From: Ruminococcaceae bacterium UBA1320 | GTDB lineage: Bacteria; Bacillota; Clostridia; Oscillospirales; Ethanoligenentaceae | Length of the DNA: 28,434 nucleotides | Assembly (NCBI GenBank): GCA_002306975.1 | Contig: DBTI01000133.1 | Span: forward strand, 1 to 28,434 | Direction of reading: 5' to 3' | In this document: positions 7,528 through 14,132 of the stretch, one piece after another | Numbering within the stretch: position 1 is the stretch's first letter | Layout of the letters: every line of letters begins with the position of its first letter | Translations under genes and position numbers: made by a program | Notes under the pieces: generated by a model | The model's input: only the letters and a program-made list of their open reading frames with translations | Database searches by the model: none | Told to the model about the DNA's origin: nothing

Positions 7528-8502
7528 TTATTTTTTAAAGGTAAAACATTTTTTCGGATTATTGATAAAAAAATCTTCGACAAGCTGTTTCCCGGAAAAG
7601 CCCGCTTTATCGGCCTCGTCTATAAAACGGGGAATCCATTTTTCGATAATGAAAGCGAGACCCGGACCGTATTTATAGGAATAATAATAGGATTTCCGCG
7701 CGGTGTCGCCACTAATCAGAATCTGCTTTTGATATCCATGTTTCACAAGCTCCAAAATACAGGCAATTCGCATGCTCTCCGGGCCATACTTTACCTTTCC
7801 GATACCGTCGAAGCTCAGGAAAGCACCGGTGTCGGCAATTTTAAGGTGATAATACGGATCAGGATTTCTGTCCATGTGCCCGAAGGAAACATATTCAAGA
7901 TTTACGCCTTCTTCTTTTAGAACCTGTATTTGCTCAAAAGCCATTGTGCCGGTCTCTGTGTGAGAATGTATCGGCGCTTTTGTCAGATGGTGAGCGCGGG
8001 CCGCCGCTCTGATCGTCTTAATTTCAAGGGGAGTAATGCTATTATAGCTTGTCCCGAATTTGATCTGACCGCCTTTTACATCTGTTCCTTGAATACCTAC
8101 CGTTACTTCATTTACAATAAAATCTGTAAGCTCTTCTACCGAAGATTGATCAATCCATTGCCCATAGGTCAAATTCGGGTTCTCAGGGATATGGGAATCC
8201 CATAAGATTCCTTTATTAAGACCTGCTGTGGCGATAATCTGCACGCCGGTTTCTTCCGATATCTTTTTTACAGCGGGAACATCCCTGCCGTAATCATACG
8301 CAGTCGCGTCAACAATGGTTCTTCCACCGGCATTTTTAAACAGAAGCACATCTTCTTTTGATTTTTCCGGATCATCCAGCAAAAGATCTTCCTGATTGTG
8401 GTCGACCCAGTGCTGTGGGCGACATACAATGTGCTCATGTGAATATGTAAAGCCCATATCGTCCGGACTGATATCGCCCAGCATAGTTCTAACGAAACTC
8501 AT
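7528..8502 (-). CDS. Phosphotriesterase-family lactonase-like hydrolase
   Basis: This 324-aa amidohydrolase-superfamily TIM barrel has all binuclear metal ligands of the phosphotriesterase family: HEH (22 and 24), the carbamylated lysine in GGQIKFGTSY (K148), IHSHTE (H179), GHMDRN (H209) and SGDTAR (D266). Bacterial homologues are mostly lactonases; cog1735 members from Mycoplasma hydrolyse D-xylono-1,4-lactone 5-phosphate and L-arabino-1,4-lactone 5-phosphate. The position directly after the sugar importer genes suggests a sugar-lactone or sugar-lactone-phosphate substrate. The ATG at 8502 is preferred (AGAAGG 12 bases upstream); a GTG at 8511 is possible with shorter spacing. The family is clear and the substrate is not. 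Confidence 0.87.
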   Translation of the reverse strand: MSFVRTMLGDISPDDMGFTYSHEHIVCRPQHWVDHNQEDLLLDDPEKSKEDVLLFKNAGGRTIVDATAYDYGRDVPAVKKISEETGVQIIATAGLNKGILWDSHIPENPNLTYGQWIDQSSVEELTDFIVNEVTVGIQGTDVKGGQIKFGTSYNSITPLEIKTIRAAARAHHLTKAPIHSHTETGTMAFEQIQVLKEEGVNLEYVSFGHMDRNPDPYYHLKIADTGAFLSFDGIGKVKYGPESMRIACILELVKHGYQKQILISGDTARKSYYYSYKYGPGLAFIIEKWIPRFIDEADKAGFSGKQLVEDFFINNPKKCFTFKK

Positions 8503-8523
8503 GATAAACACTTACCTTCTAAA

Positions 8524-9471
8524 TTATAATTTTCTTAACCTTTTTTGGTTTATTGCGACCATGATCACGATAATCAGCCCCTGGCTGATATATTTTCCCG
8601 CCTGTGGAATATTCAGTGCCGTCAGCAGGCTTTGTAAAAACGTCATGATCACAACGCCGGCAAATGTTCCTGAAAGGCCTCCAATGCCGCCGGTAAACGC
8701 AGTTCCACCGATTACCGAGGATGCGATTGAATTCAGTGTGTAATCACCGCCGACGCCGATTGAGGCAACTCCGATAAAAGCGGAAACCAAAAGTCCTGAT
8801 ATTCCAGCTAACAGTGAACAGCACACATAGGTGATAATTACCACCCTGTCCACGTGATAGCCCGACAACCTTGCTGCTTGAAGATTTCCACCGGTTGTGT
8901 AGAGTTTGCGTCCGAAGGTTGTTTTATAAAGCAAAAAAGCAAATACAATCCAGACTGCGACCCAAATGACGCCTGCTATCGGAACAAGACCAACCCATCC
9001 GTCGGAGATAAACCGGAATCCCGTGGCGATACTGCCTTTCGGCGAGCCATGGGTATAAAGATAATAGAAGCCTTCAATAATCATTGACATGGAAAGCGTA
9101 ACAAGAAACGCGGGTATTTTCAGCTTAACAATGATAAACCCGTTCACAAAGCCGACAAGCGCAGATATAAACAGTGTAAAAACCACTGCGGGAAAAATAT
9201 TGGCGTTATTCCCCATCATGATTGCCGCCGCGAGAATATTTACGAGGGTGATCAACGAGCCAACCGACAAATCTATGCCGGCCACCAGAAGCACCAGCGT
9301 CTGTGCGATCGCCACGATGCCAAGCGGTGCCGCCTGTCTGAAAACGTCAATAAGATGTGATGCCGACATACTTCCGGGCGAAAGCACAAGAAAAATGGCG
9401 ACAGTAAAAATCATAAGAAGATATACTCCGGTAGTTTGTTTCCGGATGATTTTTGTAAAGATTGATTTCAT
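8524..9471 (-). CDS. CUT2 sugar ABC transporter permease (RbsC-like), second copy
   Basis: This 315-aa polytopic membrane protein of the ribose/galactoside permease family has 8-10 hydrophobic segments. Signature segments are LLVAGIDLSVGSLITL (near residues 60-75) and IASSVIGGTAFTGGIGGLSGTFAGV (near 240-265). It pairs with the permease just upstream to form the channel. Its ATG overlaps the upstream stop as TAATG, so translation is coupled, and AAGGAGG lies 8 bases before it. Two different permeases beside one double ATPase indicate a heterodimeric channel, as in autoinducer-2 or rhamnose importers. Confidence 0.92.
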   Translation of the reverse strand: MKSIFTKIIRKQTTGVYLLMIFTVAIFLVLSPGSMSASHLIDVFRQAAPLGIVAIAQTLVLLVAGIDLSVGSLITLVNILAAAIMMGNNANIFPAVVFTLFISALVGFVNGFIIVKLKIPAFLVTLSMSMIIEGFYYLYTHGSPKGSIATGFRFISDGWVGLVPIAGVIWVAVWIVFAFLLYKTTFGRKLYTTGGNLQAARLSGYHVDRVVIITYVCCSLLAGISGLLVSAFIGVASIGVGGDYTLNSIASSVIGGTAFTGGIGGLSGTFAGVVIMTFLQSLLTALNIPQAGKYISQGLIIVIMVAINQKRLRKL

Positions 9472-10415
9472 TATCTGCGCCTCCTTCTAAGCTGAAAAAT
9501 GAACAAGGCAAAAACAAGGATAAGGCCCTTAATGATATATTGATAATAAGCAAAAATATTGAGCATATTGAGTATATTGTTAATAATCGAAATAAGGAAT
9601 GAACCGGCCAGCGTACCCAAAACTCCTCCAATGCCTCCCATAAGGGAAGTTCCACCCACGACTGAGGCCGCAACGGAGTCCATAGAGTACGTGTCTCCAA
9701 CCACCGGATCTCCGGAAGCCATTTTCGCAGCCAAAATAACTCCGGCAAGCGCCGCGAAGATTCCGGCAAGAATATACCCGGAAATTTTAACTTTTGCACC
9801 AGGCAGTCCGGCTTTGTCCGCGGCAATTTCATCCGCTCCCGTCGCATAAATATATCTGCCGAACTTCGTTCCCCCGAGCAGGAAAAATGAAACGGCATAG
9901 AAGACAATAATCAGAATTCCGCTGAGGCTTACAATTCCCCAGTTATTGCCCATAGCCATAACAAAATTATCGGAAACCATTCCGCCCGGTGAAGGCATAA
10001 TGTAGAGTGACAGACCTTTTACAAACGCCATTGTCGAAAGCGTCATAATCAGCGGCGGTATGTTAAGCTTTGCAATACCGAAACCGTTCACCGCGCCGAC
10101 CGCCGCGCCGGCAGCAACGCTTAAAAGTATCCCTTCCGGAAGCCCCATGCCTGACGATGCGCTCACAGATGCTACAATTATGGTGCTCAAACTGATTACA
10201 GAACCGATGGAAAGATCAATTCCGCCAAGCAGTAAAACTACCGTCTGCCCGATGGAGGCAAGTGCCAATGGCGCTACCTGCGCGATAATATTGACAAAAT
10301 TATCAGTTGAGCGGAAAGTCGGTGAAAAAACAGAAGTTACCGCAAGCAGGATGATCAATATAAAATAAACAGGAACTGATAATTTCGCATTTTTTAAAAG
10401 TGATCCACGAAACAT
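9471..10415 (-). CDS. CUT2 sugar ABC transporter permease (RbsC-like), first copy
   Basis: The 314 aa form a hydrophobic permease of the same family as its neighbour. The conserved loop LLLGGIDLSIGSVISLS and the late motif VAASVVGGTSLMGGIGGVLGT mark it as CUT2, and it ends in a basic RRRRR tail. The reading frame is open to 10490 and would overlap the ATPase gene, but the ATG at 10415 fits better: AAAGG lies upstream, it begins just after the ATPase stop, and the protein then has normal family length. It probably forms a heterodimeric channel with the downstream permease. Confidence 0.9.
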   Translation of the reverse strand: MFRGSLLKNAKLSVPVYFILIILLAVTSVFSPTFRSTDNFVNIIAQVAPLALASIGQTVVLLLGGIDLSIGSVISLSTIIVASVSASSGMGLPEGILLSVAAGAAVGAVNGFGIAKLNIPPLIMTLSTMAFVKGLSLYIMPSPGGMVSDNFVMAMGNNWGIVSLSGILIIVFYAVSFFLLGGTKFGRYIYATGADEIAADKAGLPGAKVKISGYILAGIFAALAGVILAAKMASGDPVVGDTYSMDSVAASVVGGTSLMGGIGGVLGTLAGSFLISIINNILNMLNIFAYYQYIIKGLILVFALFIFQLRRRRR

Positions 10416-10431
10416 ATAAAAAGCAACCTTT

Positions 10432-11955
10432 CTATTTGTTTTCCACAGACTGCCCTGAACTGAGTGCCATGATTTTTTCCTCGGTTGCATCGGAACCGGA
10501 CAGACAGCCCACTAAGCTGCCCTCATACATGATATGAATCCAATCCGACATGCCGATAAGTTCAATCATATCGCTGGTGAACAAAATAATACTCATGCCC
10601 CGCGCTGTAAGATCTCGTATAAGATGATAAATTTCAATCTTGGACTGTACGTCAACACCTCGCGTCGGCTCATGCAGTATCAACAGATGGGGATTCATTT
10701 TAAGCCATTTTGCAAATATGACCTTTTGCTGATTACCTCCGCTTAAATGCCTGACCAGAAGATCCGTTGAGGGGGTTTTGATTGCGAGCTGCCGAACGCC
10801 CTCTTCAGATTCATTTCTTTCTTTTTTCCTGTTTATAAAACCAAAAGCAGAAATTTTGTCAAGCACCAGCATTTCAATGTTTTTTTCAATTGAAAGCGGC
10901 AGCACAAGGCCCTCAAGCTTGCGGTCGTCCGAAATAAAACCAATTTTATGTTTCATTGCGGCATGAGGGGAATTTATATGAACTTTTTTTCCTCCCAAAA
11001 TCACGTCGCCGGAGGTAAATGGAGTGATGCCGAACAGCGCTCTTGCTAATTCCCGCTGTCCCTGGCCTTCCAGTCCGCCGATTCCAATCACTCTTCCTCT
11101 CGGAATTTGCAAATGAATATTCTTAAGCCTGTTTCCAAGCTGAACGTTCGATAATTCCAACATAGCCGGCGGAATTTCACCAGGACATTCCCTTTGAGGG
11201 AATGTCCTGGTGATTTCTCTGCCAACCATCAGGCGAATAAGGTCGTCTTTGGTTACGCTTTTCGTTTCGACCGTTGCAACGAGCCGCCCGTCTTTGAGTA
11301 CCATGGCTTCATCGCATATTTGAAAAATCTCATCCATTCGGTGCGTTATCAGAATAATCGAAACTCCCAGTTTCTTTAAGTCGTTTACCCTGCAAAACAG
11401 ATTGTCCGTCTCCGACTTTGACAAGCTTGAAGTTGGTTCATCCAAAATCAAAACCTTTGGTTTCATTGCCCATGCTTTCGCAATTTCGACCATCTGGCGC
11501 TGAGCCGGGCTTAAATCCTGCACGAGAATGTTAACATCAATATCACATTGAAGTTCTTTCAGTATCTCCGCGGCTTTTACGTGAATGTTTCTCTGCTTAA
11601 GTATCCCGAATCCATAAGTATCCTCTATGCCAAGCAAAATATTCTCACCGACCGAGAGATAAGGAAAGAGACTAAGCTCCTGATGAACAAACGAGATACC
11701 CAAATTTTTTGCCTGTTTGGAGCTTGAAAGTGTGATCTCTTGGTTTTCGAATTCTAAGCTGCCCGCGTCTGGCCGAAGGCCCCCGCTGATGATATTCATC
11801 AAAGTTGACTTTCCTGCCCCGTTTTCACCGACAAGCGCTAACGCCACGCCTTTTTTGCACGTGATCGAAACACCTTCCAAAACGGTATTGCCGTAAAAGC
11901 TCTTTTTTATATTTCTGGCAGCAAGTATGATTTGAGCATCTTTTTGAACACCCAT
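10432..11955 (-). CDS. CUT2 sugar ABC transporter double ATPase (RbsA/MglA-like)
   Basis: The 507 aa carry two fused nucleotide-binding domains that power the importer on the inner membrane face. Domain 1 has Walker A GENGAGKS (43-50), signature LSPAQRQ (148-154) and Walker B VLILDEPTSSL (168-178). Domain 2 has the degenerate Walker A GIGGLEGQGQREL usual for this family, signature LSGGNQQK (404-411) and Walker B LLILHEPTRGVD (424-435). In domain 2 the usual Walker B aspartate is a histidine (H428, codon CAT), which probably weakens that already atypical site. The stretch encoding the interdomain linker (about 248-260) contains a perfect 17-bp inverted repeat. The gene lies between the binding protein and the first permease. 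Ribose, xylose, galactose or a derivative are possible substrates. Confidence 0.93.
   Translation of the reverse strand: MGVQKDAQIILAARNIKKSFYGNTVLEGVSITCKKGVALALVGENGAGKSTLMNIISGGLRPDAGSLEFENQEITLSSSKQAKNLGISFVHQELSLFPYLSVGENILLGIEDTYGFGILKQRNIHVKAAEILKELQCDIDVNILVQDLSPAQRQMVEIAKAWAMKPKVLILDEPTSSLSKSETDNLFCRVNDLKKLGVSIILITHRMDEIFQICDEAMVLKDGRLVATVETKSVTKDDLIRLMVGREITRTFPQRECPGEIPPAMLELSNVQLGNRLKNIHLQIPRGRVIGIGGLEGQGQRELARALFGITPFTSGDVILGGKKVHINSPHAAMKHKIGFISDDRKLEGLVLPLSIEKNIEMLVLDKISAFGFINRKKERNESEEGVRQLAIKTPSTDLLVRHLSGGNQQKVIFAKWLKMNPHLLILHEPTRGVDVQSKIEIYHLIRDLTARGMSIILFTSDMIELIGMSDWIHIMYEGSLVGCLSGSDATEEKIMALSSGQSVENK
11177..11213. repeat. Perfect 17-bp inverted repeat inside the ABC ATPase gene
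   Basis: TCACCAGGACATTCCCT (11177-11193) and AGGGAATGTCCTGGTGA (11197-11213) are exact inverted copies around a 3-base loop. The repeat lies in frame in the interdomain linker and encodes ITRTFPQRECPGE. There is no T tract on either side, so it is not a terminator. Confidence 0.85.
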
Positions 11956-11973
11956 ACCTAAGTCTCCTCAGAA

Positions 11974-13035
11974 TTATTTAGTGAAAATTTTCTCGATTTC
12001 GCTGTCTGTCAAGTGCGAGTTTGCCCAGAAACTATCCGGAAGGTTCGGCTTTACAAATTTATCGAGCGTTGAATCTGTAATTGTTTGAACGTCGACATAC
12101 TGATCTTTTTGAACAGACTTGCCTTGAAGAAGATCTATTGCCGTATTAAGCGCATTTTCAGCAAGCCATGTCGGCTTTGCACAGGCAATACTTGAAAAGC
12201 CCTGTGGCTGAAGCTTTTTCCACGTTTTCAGGAAGCCGTTATTATCTTCCGATGTCATCGGGACGAGTTTGCGGTTTGCCGCCTGGAAATCTTCGATTGC
12301 GGCAAGCGTCATATCTCCGCCCTGTGACCATACGCCGTCAATCTGAGGATTTGCCGACAACATGCTGCTAACGGCAGTTTTTGCTTTAGCATAATCCCAG
12401 TCGCAGTTTTGATTGGCAACCACCTTGATATCAGGGTACTTGTCAAATACAGATTTCGCGCCGACCCATCTGTCGTCACTGACAGACAATCCGGCTATAC
12501 CGTTCAGAACCAGAATGTTGCCTTTGCCGTTAAGCTTATCGACAAGCCACTCGGCACCAGTTTTACCAAACTGTTTGTCATCCACTGTCACCATGGCGTC
12601 ATAGGCATTTTGTGAATTCACCTTTGCCGCAAGAAGAACTACTTTAATGCCCTTGCTCCTTGCCTTTTGCAGAACAGGCGCCAAAGCAGTCGGAGAATTC
12701 GGTGTCGTGATGATTACGTCAACCTTTTTGACAATAAGGTCTTCAATATTGGCGATCTGCTTGTTGACATCACCCTGTGATTCAACATAATCTACAGTTT
12801 TTACAACATCGCTTTTTTTAGCAACATAAGATTTAAACTCATTATAAAGCTGAACAGACCATGAATTTCCCGCAAAATATATGTCATAGCCAATGGTGTA
12901 TGGGCCTGATTTTGCAGTGTTGCTTGCCGACTGGCCGCTTCCTGTTGTCTGGCTGCTGCTTGTGGAACTACACGACATGGAAATAACACCGACTGCCATG
13001 ACAAGTGCAAGTAGAATGCTTATTCTTTTCTTCAT
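11974..13035 (-). CDS. CUT2 sugar-binding lipoprotein (RbsB-like)
   Basis: This 353-aa periplasmic-binding-protein-like lipoprotein presents the sugar to the importer. A basic start, a hydrophobic stretch and a lipobox-like end ISMSC (Cys about 22) indicate lipid anchoring outside the membrane; the -3 residue is serine, not the more usual leucine. A Ser/Thr/Gly/Gln-rich linker follows, then a peripla_BP_4 fold: YTIGYDIYFAGNSWSVQL, IANIEDLIVKKVDVIITTPNSPTAL, and IDGVWSQGGDMTLAAIEDF. I chose the second ATG (13035) because AGAGG lies 9 bases upstream; the ATG at 13044 directly abuts it. It is the first gene of its unit, behind a promoter, an operator and a terminator-like leader hairpin. Confidence 0.9.
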   Translation of the reverse strand: MKKRISILLALVMAVGVISMSCSSTSSSQTTGSGQSASNTAKSGPYTIGYDIYFAGNSWSVQLYNEFKSYVAKKSDVVKTVDYVESQGDVNKQIANIEDLIVKKVDVIITTPNSPTALAPVLQKARSKGIKVVLLAAKVNSQNAYDAMVTVDDKQFGKTGAEWLVDKLNGKGNILVLNGIAGLSVSDDRWVGAKSVFDKYPDIKVVANQNCDWDYAKAKTAVSSMLSANPQIDGVWSQGGDMTLAAIEDFQAANRKLVPMTSEDNNGFLKTWKKLQPQGFSSIACAKPTWLAENALNTAIDLLQGKSVQKDQYVDVQTITDSTLDKFVKPNLPDSFWANSHLTDSEIEKIFTK

Positions 13036-13114
13036 TTTTTCCATCCTCTTATCTGTTTTTTATAGTGTGAGATTAAATAGTATGCGAAGAACCGCTTAGT
13101 AAGTATTATTTGCT

Positions 13115-13149
13115 AAAAAAAGGCAGATAACTCCTATGAGTACCCACCT
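13115..13149 (-). terminator. Terminator-like hairpin in the leader of the importer operon (possible attenuator)
   Basis: On the minus strand AGGTGGGTA (13149-13141) pairs with TATCTGCCT (13129-13121) in 9 pairs, three of them G-U, with an inner CTC/GAG stem, followed at once by seven T. It lies between the promoter (13196-13225) and the binding-protein start (13035). An upstream TTTACC (about 13165-13160) could pair with GGTGGG and block the left arm, a possible antiterminator. Confidence 0.55.
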
Positions 13150-13195
13150 TTGGATCCGGTAAACAGCATGTGCACACTGCGTTTCCTCTGTGATC

Positions 13196-13225
13196 ATTAT
13201 AGCACATATCTATTTGACTAGTCAA
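13196..13225 (-). promoter_or_regulatory. Sigma-A promoter of the CUT2 importer operon
   Basis: On the minus strand TTGACT (13225-13220) and a perfect TATAAT (13201-13196) are spaced by 18 bases. The start would lie near 13189, giving a leader of about 150 nt. Confidence 0.8.
13214..13225. promoter_or_regulatory. Palindromic operator TTGACTAGTCAA
   Basis: This perfect 12-bp palindrome lies in the divergent region between the importer operon and the KDPG aldolase gene, and it contains the -35 box of the importer promoter. A near-identical copy (one base different) covers the -35 box of the gntR promoter at 6637-6648. The form fits a GntR-type dimer site, and the local UTRA regulator is the obvious candidate. 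Confidence 0.65.
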
Positions 13226-13245
13226 CTACTAAATCATACTTTTTG

Positions 13246-13274
13246 TTGTATACTCAACTAATCTATGCTATAAT
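13246..13274 (+). promoter_or_regulatory. Sigma-A promoter of the KDPG aldolase gene
   Basis: TTGTAT (13246-13251) and a perfect TATAAT (13269-13274) are spaced by 17 bases, 38 bases before the aldolase ATG. The operator palindrome lies 20 bases upstream of the -35 box. A weaker inverted repeat, GTTG-N6-CAAC, overlaps the -35 box. Confidence 0.6.
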
Positions 13275-13312
13275 TCTTCAAAAGAGCACTATTATAGCCA
13301 TCAGGAGGAAAA

Positions 13313-13972
13313 ATGGATAATCTAATTGAAACTCTTTCCGAAACCGGGCTTATTCCTGTTGCCGTTTTAAACGATTCGGAAAAAGCAGTATTTCTGGCTA
13401 ACGCATTGAGGAATGGCGGTATCAATGCTATTGAAGTGACCTTTCGCACAACTGCCGCGGCGAAATCAATAGCCAATATAAAAAAATCCTTCCCGGACAT
13501 GATCATTGGGGCTGGAACTATCCGAGACAAGTCGCAAGCCGAAGAAGCTTTAGGGGCCGGCGCGTCTTTTGTTGTAAGCCCCGGGTTTTCTTGCGAGGTC
13601 GTTAAATATTGCCTTAGTAATAAAGTTGCAATACTTCCGGGCTGCATAACACCGACGGAAATCGAACAAGCTTATTATTATGGAATTACCGCACTAAAAT
13701 TTTTCCCTGCCGAAGCAGCCGGCGGCATTGAAATGCTCAAGAGTCTTATATCCCCATATAGAAATGTTAGATTCATGCCGACAGGAGGGATCAATTTAAA
13801 TAATATTGAATCCTATCTGTCATTGGAAAATGTTTTTGCATGCGGCGGAAGCTGGATTACAGACACAAACCTTATACGCACTGGTAATTTCGATGAGATA
13901 GAGGCGCTGACTGCAAAAGCTGCCGCGCTTGTTAAGCGCATTTTAAATCGCAAATCCAGCGGAACAATTTAA
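13313..13972 (+). CDS. eda: Bifunctional KDPG / 4-hydroxy-2-oxoglutarate-type aldolase
   Basis: This class I aldolase of the Eda/DgoA family (219 aa, usual 205-215) cleaves 2-keto-3-deoxy-6-phospho sugar acids to pyruvate and glyceraldehyde 3-phosphate. Visible are IEVTFRT with the catalytic Glu41, the phosphate-site GAGT (66-69), PGCITPTE (109-116), LKFFPAEAAGG with the Schiff-base Lys129, and the late PTGGI phosphate site (156-160). AGGAGG lies 4 bases before the ATG. It is divergent from the importer operon and shares its operator region, so it is probably co-regulated. No KDG kinase or sugar-acid dehydratase is in the window, so the aldolase's phosphorylated substrate must come from the local FGGY kinase or from genes elsewhere. 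A galactonate-type (DgoA) specificity cannot be excluded. Confidence 0.9.
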   Translation: MDNLIETLSETGLIPVAVLNDSEKAVFLANALRNGGINAIEVTFRTTAAAKSIANIKKSFPDMIIGAGTIRDKSQAEEALGAGASFVVSPGFSCEVVKYCLSNKVAILPGCITPTEIEQAYYYGITALKFFPAEAAGGIEMLKSLISPYRNVRFMPTGGINLNNIESYLSLENVFACGGSWITDTNLIRTGNFDEIEALTAKAAALVKRILNRKSSGTI

Positions 13973-14008
13973 ACTGCGCAATTAAAAACCAAATATTCAA
14001 AACAAAAG

Positions 14009-14057
14009 GCCGGGATAACCAACATCTTTTCGGATGATGATTACCCCAGCTTTTTTT
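14009..14057. terminator. Bidirectional terminator between the aldolase and fucose isomerase genes
   Basis: GCCGGGATAA (14009-14018) pairs with TTACCCCAGC (14041-14050), 8 of 10 positions, with a small inner CATC/GATG stem, followed by TTTTTTT. On the minus strand the hairpin is followed by a T-rich run too, so it can also end the isomerase transcript. Confidence 0.75.
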
Positions 14058-14132
14058 ATGCTGTATCCTGCAACGCAGCATTTATCTCCATGAGTAAATG
14101 GCTTGCAAACCGCCAATCACAATTGGCAATAC

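Noticed and set aside
9347..9907. 186-codon open frame on the minus strand across the junction of the two permease genes
   Set aside because: It overlaps two clear permease genes in another frame, its sequence looks like low-complexity shadow, and it has no ribosome site.
13045..13312. CcpA (cre) site in the divergent control region
   Set aside because: I found no stretch that fits the cre consensus well.
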